Source: Nemertoderma westbladi (taxonomy: Eukaryota; Xenacoelomorpha; Nemertodermatida; Nemertodermatidae). Taken from it: a DNA stretch of 50,131 bases. The notes below the pieces were generated by a model. It made no database searches. It was not told the DNA's origin and was given only the letters and a program-made list of their open reading frames with translations. Position 1 is the first letter of the stretch. The number at the start of each line of letters is the position of its first letter. The stretch lies in the NCBI GenBank assembly GCA_032718475.1, contig JAUCBJ010005000.1, positions 1-50,131 of the forward strand, read 5' to 3'. Below are positions 11,865 to 23,929 of the stretch, piece after piece. A program made the translations under genes and the position numbers.

Positions 11865-13994
11865 AATTGAATGCCTTCATTCCTTCCTACTTCCCTTTCC
11901 TTCCGTCCTACTTCAATGCCTTCCTTCCTTCCTACTTTCATTTCCTTCCGTCCTACTTTAATGCCTTCATTCCTTCCTACTTTCCTTTCCTTCCTTCCTA
12001 CTTTAATGCCTTCATTCCTTCCTACTTCCCTTTCCTTCCGTCCTACTTTAATGCCTTCATTCCTTCCTACTTCCCTTTCCTTCCGTCCTACTTGAATGCC
12101 TTCATTCCTTCCTACTTCCTTTCCTTTCGTCCTACTTTAATGCCTTCATTCCTTCCTACTTTCCTTTCCTTCCTTCCTACTTTAATGCCTTCATACCTTC
12201 CTACTTTCCTTTCCTTCCGTCCTACTTTAATACCTTCATTCCTTCCTACTTTCCTTTCCTTCCTTCCTACTTGAATGCCTTCATTCCTTCCTACTTCCCT
12301 TTCCTTCCGTCCTACTTGAATGCCTTCATTCCTTCCTACTTCCTTTCCTTTCGTCCTACTTTAATGCCTTCATTCCTTCCTACTTTCCTTTCCTTCCTTC
12401 CTACTTTAATGCCTTCATTCCTTCCTACTTTCCTTTCCTTCCGTCCTACTTTAATGCCTTCATACCTTCCTACTTTCCTTTCCTTCCGTCCTACTTTAAT
12501 GCCTTCATACCTTCCTACTTTCCTTTCCTTCCGTCCTACTTTAATACCTTCATTCCTTCCTACTTTCCTTTCCTTCCTTCCTACTTGAATGCCTTCATTC
12601 CTTCCTACTTCCCTTTCCTTCCGTCCTACTTCAATGCCTTCATTCCTTCCTACTTCCTTTCCTTCCGTCCTACTTCAATGCCTTCCTTCCTTCCTACTTT
12701 CATTTCCTTCCTTCCTACTTCCCTTTCCTTCCGTCCTACTTTAATGCCTTCATACCTTCCTACTTTCCTTTCCTTCCGTCCTACTTTAATGCCTTCATAC
12801 CTTCCTACTTTCCTTTCCTTCCGTCCTACTTTAATACCTTCATTCCTTCCTACTTTCCTTTCCTTCCGTCCTACTTTAATGCCTTCATTCCTTCCTACTC
12901 CCCTTTCCTTCCGTCCTACTTTAATGCCTTCATTCCTTCCTACTCCCCTTTCCTTCCGTCCTACTTTAATGCCTTCATTCCTTCCTACTTTCCTTTCCTT
13001 CCTTCCTACTTGAATGCCTTCATTCCTTCCTACTTTCCTTTCCTTCCGTCCTACTTTAATGCCTTCATACCTTCCTACTTTCCTTTCCTTCCGTCCTACT
13101 TTAATACCTTCATTCCTTCCTACTTTCCTTTCCTTCCGTCCTACTTGAATGCCTTCATTCCTTCCTACTCCCCTTTCCTTCCGTCCTACTTTAATGCCTT
13201 CATTCCTTCCTACTTTCCTTTCCTTCCTTCTTACTTGAATGCCTTCATTCCTTCCTACTTCCTTTCCTTCCGTCCTACTTCAATGCCTTCCTTCCTTCCT
13301 ACTTTCATTCCCTTCCTTCCTACTTTCCTTTCCTTCCTTCCTACTTTCCTTTCCTTCCGTCCTACTTTAATACCTTCATTCCTTCCTACTTTCCTTTCCT
13401 TCCTTCCTACTTGAATGCCTTCATTCCTTCCTACTTCCTTTCCTTCCGTCCTACTTCAATGCCTTCCTTCCTTCCTACTTTCATTTCCTTCCTTCCTACT
13501 TTCCTTTCCTTCCTTCCTACTTTAATGCCTTCATACCTTCCTACTTTCCTTTCCTTCCGTCCTACTTTAATGCCTTCATACCTTCCTACTTTCCTTTCCT
13601 TCCGTCCTACTTTAATACCTTCATTCCTTCCTACTTTCCTTTCCTTCCTTCCTACTTGAATGCCTTCATTCCTTCCTACTTCCCTTTCCTTCCGTCCTAC
13701 TTCAATGCCTTCATTCCTTCCTACTTCCTTTCCTTCCGTCCTACGTCAATGCCTTCCTTCCTTCCTACTTTCATTTCCTTCCTTCCTACTTCCCTTTCCT
13801 TCCGTCCTACTTTAATGCCCTCATACCTTCCTACTTTCCTTTCCTTCCGTCCTACTTTAATGCCTTCATACCTTCCTACTTTCCTTTCCTTCCGTCCTAC
13901 TTTAATGCCTTCATACCTTCCTACTTTCCTTTCCTTCCGTCCTACTTTAATACCTTCATTCCTTCCTACTTTCCTTTCCTTCCTTCCTACTTGA

Positions 13995-14750
13995 ATGCCT
14001 TCATTCCTTCCTACTTCCTTTCCTTCCGTCCTACTTGAATGCCTTCATTCCTTCCTACTTCCTTTCCTTCCGTCCTACTTCAATGCCTTCCTTCCTTCCT
14101 ACTTTCATTTCCTTCCTTCCTACTTTCCTTTCCTTCCTTCCTACTTCCTTTCCTTTCGTCCTACTTTAATGCCTTCATTCCTTCCTACTTTCCTTTCCTT
14201 CCTTCCTACTTTAATGCCTTCATACCTTCCTACTTTCCTTTCCTTCCGTCCTACTTTAATGCCCTCATACCTTCCTACTTTCCTTTCCTTCCGTCCTACT
14301 TTAATGCCTTCATACCTTCCTACTTTCCTTTCCTTCCGTCCTACTTTAATGCCTTCATACCTTCCTACTTTCCTTTCCTTCCGTCCTACTTTAATACCTT
14401 CATTCCTTCCTACTTTCCTTTCCTTCCTTCCTACTTGAATGCCTTCATTCCTTCCTACTTCCTTTCCTTCCGTCCTACTTGAATGCCTTCATTCCTTCCT
14501 ACTTCCTTTCCTTCCGTCCTACTTCAATGCCTTCCTTCCTTCCTACTTTCATTTCCTTCCTTCCTACTTTCCTTTCCTTCCTTCCTACTTCCTTTCCTTT
14601 CGTCCTACTTTAATGCCTTCATTCCTTCCTACTTTCCTTTCCTTCCTTCCTACTTTAATGCCTTCATACCTTCCTACTTTCCTTTCCTTCCGTCCTACTT
14701 TAATGCCCTCATACCTTCCTACTTTCCTTTCCTTCCGTCCTACTTTAATG
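13995..14750. repeat. Local higher-order repeat, period 444 bp
   Basis: Two copies start at about 13,995 and 14,439, each opening with two successive 44-bp TTGAATG units, followed by TTCAATGCCTTCCTTCC and a CTTTCGTCC unit. The second copy matches for about 300 bp and then diverges near 14,750, at a CTTTCTTTTCC unit. Related openings recur near 15,144, 16,170 and 16,794, so the same block was reused several times. Confidence 0.75.
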
Positions 14751-17700
14751 CCTTCATTCCTTCCTACTTTCTTTTCCTTCCTTCCTACTTCCCTTTCCTT
14801 TCGTCCTACTTTAATGCCCTCATACCTTCCTACTTTCCTTTCCTTCCGTCCTACTTTAATGCCTTCATACCTTCCTACTTTCCTTTCCTTCCGTCCTACT
14901 TTAATACCTTCATTCCTTCCTACTTTCCTTTCCTTCCTTCCTACTTGAATGCCTTCATTCCTTCCTACTTCCTTTCCTTCCTACTTCCTTTCCTTCCGTC
15001 CTACTTCAATGCCGTCATTCCTTTCTACTTTCCTTTCCTTCCGTCCTACTTTAATGCCTTCATACCTTCCTACTTTCCTTTCCTTCCGTCCTACTTTAAT
15101 ACCTTCATTCCTTCCTACTTTCCTTTCCTTCCTTCCTACTTGAATGCCTTCATTCCTTCCTACTTCCTTTCCTTCCGTCCTACTTGAATGCCTTCATTCC
15201 TTCCTACTTCCTTTCCTTCCGTCCTACTTCAATGCCTTCCTTCCTTCCTACTTTCATTTCCTTCCTTCCTACTTTCCTTTCCTTCCTTCCTACTTCCTTT
15301 CCTTTCGTCCTACTTTAATGCCTTCATTCCTTCCTACTTTCCTTTCCTTCCTTCCTACTTTAATGCCTTCATACCTTCCTACTTTCCTTTCCTTCCGTCC
15401 TACTTTAATGCCCTCATACCTTCCTACTTTCCTTTCCTTCCTTCCTACTTGAATGCCTTCATTCCTTCCTACTTCCCTTTCCTTTCGTCCTACTTTAATG
15501 CCTTCATTCCTTCCCACTTTCCTTTCCTTCCGTCCTACTTTAATGCCTTCATACCTTCCTACTTTCCTTTCCTTCCGTCCTACTTTAATGCCCTCATACC
15601 TTCCTACTTTCCTTTCCTTCCGTCCTACTTTAATGCCTTCATACCTTCCTACTTTCCTTTCCTTCCGTCCTACTTTAATACCTTCATTCCTTCCTACTTT
15701 CCTTTCCTTCCTTCCTACTTGAATGCCGTCATTCCTTCCTACTTCCTTTCCTTCCGTCCTACTTCAATGCCGTCATTCCTTTCTACTTTCCTTTCCTTCC
15801 TTCCTACTTGAATGCCTTCATTCCTTCCTACTTCCTTTCCTTCCGTCCTACTTTAATACCTTCATTCCTTCCTACTTTCCTTTCCTTCCTTCCTACTTGA
15901 ATGCCTTCATTCCTTCCTACTTCCTTTCCTTCCGTCCTACTTCAATGCCTCCATTCCTTCCTACTTCCCTTTCCTTCCGTCCTACTTTAATGCCTTCATA
16001 CCTTCCTACTTTCCTTTCCTTCCGTCCTACTTTAATACCTTCATTCCTTCCTACTTTCCTTTCCTTCCTTCCTACTTGAATGCCTTCATTCCTTCCTACT
16101 TCCCTTTCCTTCCGTCCTACTTTAATACCTTCATTCCTTCCTACTTTCCTTTCCTTCCTTCCTACTTGAATGCCTTCATTCCTTCCTACTTCCTTTCCTT
16201 CCGTCCTACTTGAATGCCTTCATTCCTTCCTACTTCCTTTCCTTCCGTCCTACTTCAATGCCTTCCTTCCTTCCTACTTTCATTTCCTTCCTTCCTACTT
16301 TCCTTTCCTTCCTTCCTACTTCCTTTCCTTTCGTCCTACTTTAATGCCTTCATTCCTTCCTACTTTCCTTTCCTTCCTTCCTACTTTAATGCCTTCATTC
16401 CTTCCTACTTTCCTTTCCTTCCGTCCTACTTTAATGCCTTCATACCTTCCTACTTCCCTTTCCTTCCGTCCTACTTGAATGCCTTCATTCCTTCCTACTT
16501 TCCTTTCCTTCCGTCCTACTTTAATGCCTTCATACCTTCCTACTTTCCTTTCCTTCCGTCCTACTTTAATGCCCTCATACCTTCCTACTTTCCTTTCCTT
16601 CCGTCCTACTTTAATGCCTTCATACCTTCCTACTTTCCTTTCCTTCCGTCCTACTTTAATGCCCTCATACCTTCCTACTTTCCTTTCCTTCCGTCCTACT
16701 TTAATGCCTTCATACCTTCCTACTTTCCTTTCCTTCCGTCCTACTTTAATACCTTCATTCCTTCCTACTTTCCTTTCCTTCCTTCCTACTTGAATGCCTT
16801 CATTCCTTCCTACTTCCTTTCCTTCCGTCCTACTTGAATGCCTTCATTCCTTCCTACTTCCTTTCCTTCCGTCCTACTTCAATGCCTTCCTTCCTTCCTA
16901 CTTTCATTTCCTTCCTTCCTACTTTCCTTTCCTTCCTTCCTACTTCCTTTCCTTTCGTCCTACTTTAATGCCTTCATTCCTTCCTACTTTCCTTTCCTTC
17001 CTTCCTACTTTAATGCCTTCATTCCTTCCTACTTTCCTTTCCTTCCGTCCTACTTTAATGCCTTCATACCTTCCTACTTTCCTTTCCTTCCGTCCTACTT
17101 TAATGCCTTCATACCTTCCTACTTTCCTTTCCTTACGTCATACTTTAATACCTTCATTCCTTCCTACTTTCCTTTCCTTCCTTCCTACTTGAATGCCTTC
17201 ATTCCTTCCTACTTCCCTTTCCTTCCGTCCTACTTCAATGCCTTCATTCCTTCCTACTTCCTTTCCTTCCGTCCTACTTCAATGCCTTCCTTCCTTCCTA
17301 CTTTCATTTCCTTCCGTCCTACTTTAATGCCTTCATACCTTCCTACTTCCCTTTCCTTCCGTCCTACTTTAATGCCTTCATACCTTCCTACTTTCCTTTC
17401 CTTCCGTCCTACTTTAATGCCTTCATACCTTCCTACTTTCCTTTCCTTCCGTCCTACTTTAATACCTTCATTCCTTCCTACTTTCCTTTCCTTCCTTCCT
17501 ACTTGAATGCCTTCATTCCTTCCTACTTCCCTTTCCTTCCGTCCTACTTGAATGCCTTCATTTCTTCCTACTTCCTTTCCTTCCGTCCTACTTCAATACC
17601 TTCATTCCTTCCTACTTTCTTTTCCTTCCGTCCTACTTTAATGCCTTCATACCTTCCTACTTTCCTTTCCTTCCGTCCTACTTTAATGCCTTCATACCTT

Positions 17701-17770
17701 CCTACTTTCCTTTCCTTCCGTCCTACTTTAATACCTTCATTCCTTCCTACTTTCCTTTCCTTCCTTCCTA

Positions 17771-18620
17771 CTTGAATGCCTTCATTCCTTCCTACTTCCC
17801 TTTCCTTCCGTCCTACTTGAATACCTTCATTCCTTCCTACTTTCCTTTCCTTCCTTCCTACTTGAATGCCTTCATACCTTCCTACTTTCCTTTCCTTCCG
17901 TCCTACTTTAATGCCTTCATACCTTCCTACTTTCCTTTCCTTCCGTCCTACTTTAATACCTTCATTCCTTCCTACTTTCCTTTCCTTCCTTCCTACTTGA
18001 ATGCCTTCATTCCTTCCTACTTCCCTTTCCTTTCGTCCTACTTTAATGCCTTCATTCCTTCCTACTTTCCTTTCCTTCCGTCCTACTTTAATGCCTTCAT
18101 ACCTTCCTACTTTCCTTTCCTTCCGTCCTACTTTAATACCTTCATTCCTTCCTACTTTCCTTTCCTTCCTTCCTACTTGAATGCCTTCATTCCTTCCTAC
18201 TTTCCTTTCCTTCCTTCCTACTTGAATGCCTTCATTCCTTCCTACTTCCCTTTCCTTCCGTCCTACTTGAATACCTTCATTCCTTCCTACTTTCCTTTCC
18301 TTCCTTCCTACTTGAATGCCTTCATACCTTCCTACTTTCCTTTCCTTCCGTCCTACTTTAATGCCTTCATACCTTCCTACTTTCCTTTCCTTCCGTCCTA
18401 CTTTAATACCTTCATTCCTTCCTACTTTCCTTTCCTTCCTTCCTACTTGAATGCCTTCATTCCTTCCTACTTCCCTTTCCTTTCGTCCTACTTTAATGCC
18501 TTCATTCCTTCCTACTTTCCTTTCCTTCCGTCCTACTTTAATGCCTTCATACCTTCCTACTTTCCTTTCCTTCCGTCCTACTTTAATACCTTCATTCCTT
18601 CCTACTTTCCTTTCCTTCCG
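17771..18620. repeat. Local higher-order repeat, 450 bp (ten 45-bp units)
   Basis: Copy 1 runs from 17,771 to 18,220 and copy 2 from 18,221 to about 18,620. They share the order of ten unit types, including an unusual TTGAATACC unit at about 17,817 and 18,267. The match ends where CCTTCC becomes CCGTCC. The period is an exact multiple of the basic unit. Confidence 0.8.
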
Positions 18621-18639
18621 TCCTACTTTAATACCTTCA

Positions 18640-19430
18640 TTCCTTCCTACTTTCTTTTCCTTCCGTCCTACTTCAATGCCTTCCTTCCTTCCTACTTTCA
18701 TTTCCTTCCTTCCTACTTCCTTTCCTTTCGTCCTACTTTAATGCCTTCATTCCTTCCTACTTTCCTTTCCTTCCTTCCTACTTTAATGCCTTCATTCCTT
18801 CCTACTTTCCTTTCCTTCCGTCCTACTTTAATGCCTTCATACCTTCCTACTTTCCTTTCCTTCCGTCCTACTTCAATGCCTTCCTTCCTTCCTACTTTCA
18901 TTTCCTCCTTCCTACTTTCCTTTCCTTCCGTCCTAATTGAATGCCTTCATTCCTTCCTACTTTCCTTTCCTTCCGTCCTACTTTAATGCCTTCATTCTTT
19001 CCTACTTTTATTTCCTTCCATCCTACTTTCATTCTTTCCTTCCTTCCTACTTCCCTTTCCTTCCGTCCTACTTGAATGCCTTCTGTCCTTCCTACTTTCC
19101 TTTCCTTCCATCGTACTTTCATTCCTTCCTTCCTTCCTACTTTCATTTCCTTCCTTCCTACTTTCATTCCTTCCTACTTCCCTTTCCTTTCGTCCTACTT
19201 TAATGCCTTCATTCCTTCCTACTTTCCTTTCCTTCCTTCCTACTGTAATGCCTTCATTCCTTCCTACTTTCCTTTCCTTCCGTCCTACTTTAATGCCTTC
19301 ATACCTTCCTACTTTCCTTTCCTTCCGTCCTACTTTAATGCCTTCATACCTTCCTACTTTCCTTTCCTTCCGTCCTACTTTAATACCTTCATTCCTTCCT
19401 ACTTTCCTTTCCTTCCTTCCTACTTGAATG
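18640..19430. repeat. About 780-bp block containing landmark copy 4, second of three
   Basis: It repeats the block at 10,150-10,930 with an offset of 8,500 bp. It includes TTTCCTCCTTCC, CCTAATTGAATG, the CTACTTTTAT landmark at 19,002 and the TACTGTAATG unit. A few single-base changes are visible, such as CATTCTTTCC just before the landmark. Confidence 0.85.
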
Positions 19431-20423
19431 CCTTCGTTCCTTCCTACTTCCCTTTCCTTCCGTCCTACTTTAATACCTTCATTCCTTCCTACTTTCCTTT
19501 CCTTCCTTCCTACTTGAATGCCTTCATTCCTTCCTACTTCCCTTTCCTTCCGTCCTACTTCAATGCCTTCATTCCTTCCTACTTCCTTTCCTTCCCTCCT
19601 ACTTCAATGCCTTCATTCCTTCCTACTTTCATTTCCTTCCTTCCTACTTTCCTTTCCTTCCGTCCTAATTGAATGCCTTCATTCCTTCCTACTTACCTTT
19701 CCTTCCGTCCTACTTCAATGCCTTCATTCCTTCCTACTTCCTTTCCTTCCGTCCTACTTCAATGCCTTCATTCCTTCCTACTTTCATTTCCTTCCTTCCT
19801 ACTTTCCTTTCCTTCCGTCCTAATTGAATGCCTTCATTCCTTCCTACTTTCCTTTCCTTCCGTCCTACTTCAATGCCTTCATTCCTTCCTACTTCCCTTT
19901 CCTTCCGTCCTACTTCAATGCCTTCATTCCTTCCTACTTTCATTTCCTTCCTTCCTACTTTCCTTTCCTTCCTTCCTACTTGAATGCCTTCATTCCTTCC
20001 TACTTTCCTTTCCTTCCATCCTACTTCAATGCCTTCATTCCTTCCTACTTCCTTTCCTTCCGTCCTACTTCAATGCCTTCCTTCCTTCCTACTTTCATTT
20101 CCTTCCTTCCTACTTTCCTTTCCTTCCTTCCTACTTGAATGCCTTCATTCCTTCCTACTTCCCTTTCCTTCCATCCTACTTCAATGCCTTCCTTCCTTCC
20201 TACTTCCCTTTCCTTCCATCCTACTTCAATGCCTTCATTCCTTCCTACTTCCTTTCCTTCCGTCCTACTTCAATGCCTTCATACCTTCCTACTTTCCTTT
20301 CCTTCCGTCCTACTTTAATACCTTCATTCCTTCCTACTTTCCTTTCCTTCCTTCCTACTTGAATGCCTTCATTCCTTCCTACTTCCCTTTCCTTCCGTCC
20401 TACTTCAATACCTTCATTCCTTC

Positions 20424-20630
20424 CTACTTTTATTTCCTTCCATCCTACTTTCATTCTTTCCTTCCTTCCTACTTCCCTTTCCTTCCGTCCTACTTGAATG
20501 CCTTCTGTCCTTCCTACTTTCCTTTCATCGTACTTTCATTCCTTCCTTCCTTCCTACTTTCATTTCCTTCCTTCCTACTTTCATTCCTTCCTACTTCCTT
20601 TCCTTCCTTCCTACTTCCTTTCCTTTCGTC
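20424..20630. repeat. Diverged landmark segment, copy 5, with a short internal deletion
   Basis: The CTACTTTTAT, GCCTTCTGTCC and CATCGTAC series is present, but about 8 bases are missing immediately before CATCGTAC (reads CTTTCATCGTAC). Its flanks differ from those of copies 3, 4 and 6, so it derives from a separate lineage of the landmark. Confidence 0.75.
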
Positions 20631-22839
20631 CTACTTTAATGCCTTCATTCCTTCCTACTTTCCTTTCCTTCCTTCCTACTTTAATGCCTTCATTCCTTCC
20701 TACTTTCCTTTCCTTCCGTCCTACTTTAATGCCTTCATACCTTCCTACTTTCCTTTCCTTCCGTCCTACTTTAATGCCTTCATACCTTCCTACTTTCCTT
20801 TCCTTCCGTCCTACTTTAATACCTTCATTCCTTCCTACTTTCCTTTCCTTCCTTCCTACTTGAATGCCTTCATACCTTCATACTTCCCTTTCCTTCCGTC
20901 CTACTTCAATGCCTTCATTCCTTCCTACTTCCCTTTCCTTCCGTCCTACTTTAATACCTTCATTCCTTCCTACTTCCTTTCCTTCCGTCCTACTTCAATG
21001 CCTTCCTTCCTTCCTACTTTCATTTCCTTCCTTCCTACTTTCCTTTCCTTCCTTCCTACTTCCTTTCCTTTCGTCCTACTTTAATGCCTTCATTCCTTCC
21101 TACTTTCCTTTCCTTCCTTCCTACTTTAATGCCTTCATTCCTTCCTACTTTCCTTTCCTTCCGTCCTACTTTAATGCCTTCATACCTTCCTACTTTCCTT
21201 TCCTTCCGTCCTACTTTAATGCCTTCATACCTTCCTACTTTCCTTTCCTTCCGTCTTACTTTAATACCTTCATTCCTTCCTACTTTCCTTTCCTTCCTTC
21301 CTACTTGAATGCCTTCATTCCTTCCTACTTCCCTTTCCTTCCGTCCTACTTCAATGCCTTCATTCCTTCCTACTTCCTTTCCTTCCGTCCTACTTCAATG
21401 CCTTCCTTCCTTCCTACTTTCATTTCCTTCCTTCCTACTTCCCTTTCCTTCCGTCCTACTTTAATGCCTTCATACCTTCCTACTTTCCTTTCCTTCCGTC
21501 CTACTTTAATGCCTTCATACCTTCCTACTTTCCTTTCCTTCCGTCCTACTTTAATACCTTCATTCCTTCCTACTTTCCTTTCCTTCCTTCCTACTTGAAT
21601 GCCTTCATTCCTTCCTACTTCCTTTCCTTCCGTCCTACTTCAATGCCTTCCTTCCTTCCTACTTTCATTCCCTTCCTTCCTACTTTCCTTTCCTTTCTTC
21701 CTACTTTCCTTTCCTTCCGTCCTACTTTAATACCTTCATTACTTCCTACTTTCCTTTCCTTCCTTCCTACTTGAATGCCTTCATTCCTTCCTACTTCCTT
21801 TCCTTCCGTCCTACTTCAATGCCTTCCTTCCTTCCTACTTTCATTTCCTTCCTTCCTACTTTCCTTTCCTTCCTTCCTACTTCCTTTCCTTCCGTCCTAC
21901 TTCAATGCCTTCCTTCCTACTTTCATTTCCTTCCTTCCTACTTTCCTTTCCTTCCGTCCTAATTAAATACCTTCATTCCTTCCTACTTTCCTTTCCTTCC
22001 TTCCTACTTTAATGCCTTCATTCCTTCCTACTTTCCTTTCCTTCCGTCCTACTTTAATGCCTTCATACCTTCCTACTTTCCTTTCCTTCCGTCCTACTTT
22101 AATACCTTCATTCCTTCCTACTTTCCTTTCCTTCCTTCCTACTTGAATGCCTTCATTCCTTCCTACTTCCCTTTCCTTCCGTCCTACTTCAATACCTTCA
22201 TTCCTTCCTACTTTCCTTTCCTTCCGTCCTACTTTAATGCCTTCATACCTTCCTACTTTCCTTTCCTTCCGTCCTACTTTAATACCTTCATTCCTTCCTA
22301 CTTTCCTTTCCTTCCTTCCTACTTGAATGCCTTCATACCTTCCTACTTTCCTTTCCTTCCTTCCTACTTTAATGCCTTCATACCTTCCTACTTTCCTTTC
22401 CTTCCGTCCTACTTTAATACCTTCATTCCTTCCTACTTTCCTTTCCTTCCGTCCTACTTTAATGCCTTCATACCTTCCTACTTTCCTTTCCTTCCGTCCT
22501 ACTTGAATGCCTTCATTCCTTCCTACTTTCCTTTCCTTCCTTCCTACTTGAATGCCTTCATTCCTTCCTACTTTCCTTTCCTTCCTTCCTACTTGAATGC
22601 CTTCATACCTTCCTACTTTCCTTTCCTTCCGTCCTACTTTAATACCTTCATTCCTTCCTACTTTCCTTTCCTTCCTTCCTACTTGAATGCCTTCATTCCT
22701 TCCTACTTTCCTTTCCTTCCTTCCTACTTGAATGCCTTCATTCCTTCCTACTTCCCTTTCCTTCCATCCTACTTCAATGCCTTCATTCTATCCTACTTTC
22801 CTTTCCTTCCGTCCTACTTTAATACCTTCATTCCTTCCT

Positions 22840-23620
22840 ACTTTCTTTTCCTTCCGTCCTACTTCAATGCCTTCCTTCCTTCCTACTTTCATTTCCTTCC
22901 TTCCTACTTCCTTTCCTTTCGTCCTACTTTAATGCCTTCATTCCTTCCTACTTTCCTTTCTCTTCCTTCCTACTTTAATGCCTTCATTCCTTCCTACTTT
23001 CCTTTCCTTCCGTCCTACTTTAATGCCTTCATACCTTCCTACTTTCCTTTCCTTCCGTCCTACTTCAATGCCTTCCTTCCTTCCTACTTTCATTTCCTCC
23101 TTCCTACTTTCCTTTCCTTCCGTCCTAATTGAATGCCTTCATTCCTTCCTACTTTCCTTTCCTTCCGTCCTACTTTAATGCCTTCATTCCTTCCTACTTT
23201 TATTTCCTTCCATCCTACTTTCATTCTTTCCTTCCTTCCTACTTCCCTTTCCTTCCGTCCTACTTGAATGCCTTCTGTCCTTCCTACTTTCCTTTCCTTC
23301 CATCGTACTTTCATTCCTTCCTTCCTTCCTACTTTCATTTCCTTCCTTCCTACTTTCATTCCTTCCTACTTCCCTTTCCTTTCGTCCTACTTTAATGCCT
23401 TCATTCCTTCCTACTTTCCTTTCCTTCCTTCCTACTGTAATGCCTTCATTCCTTCCTACTTTCCTTTCCTTCCGTCCTACTTTAATGCCTTCATACCTTC
23501 CTACTTTCCTTTCCTTCCGTCCTACTTTAATGCCTTCATACCTTCCTACTTTCCTTTCCTTCCGTCCTACTTTAATACCTTCATTCCTTCCTACTTTCCT
23601 TTCCTTCCTTCCTACTTGAA
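22840..23620. repeat. About 780-bp block containing landmark copy 6, third of three
   Basis: It repeats the blocks at 10,150 and 18,640, with the landmark at 23,194 and the TACTGTAATG unit near 23,434. A TTTCTCTTCC insertion variant near 22,957 distinguishes this copy. Confidence 0.85.
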
Positions 23621-23929
23621 TGCCTTCATTCCTTCCTACTTCCCTTTCCTTCCGTCCTACTTCAATGCCTTCATTCCTTCCTACTTCCTTTCCTTCCGTC
23701 CTACTTCAATGCCTTCATTCCTTCCTACTTTCATTTCCTTCCTTCCTACTTTCCTTTCCTTCCGTCCTAATTGAATGCCTTCATTCCTTCCTACTTTCCT
23801 TTCCTTCCGTCCTACTTCAATGCCTTCATTCCTTCCTACTTCCTTTCCTTCCGTCCTACTTCAATGCCTTCCTTCCTTCCTACTTTCATTTCCTTCCTTC
23901 CTACTTTCCTTTCCTTCCTTCCTACTTGA

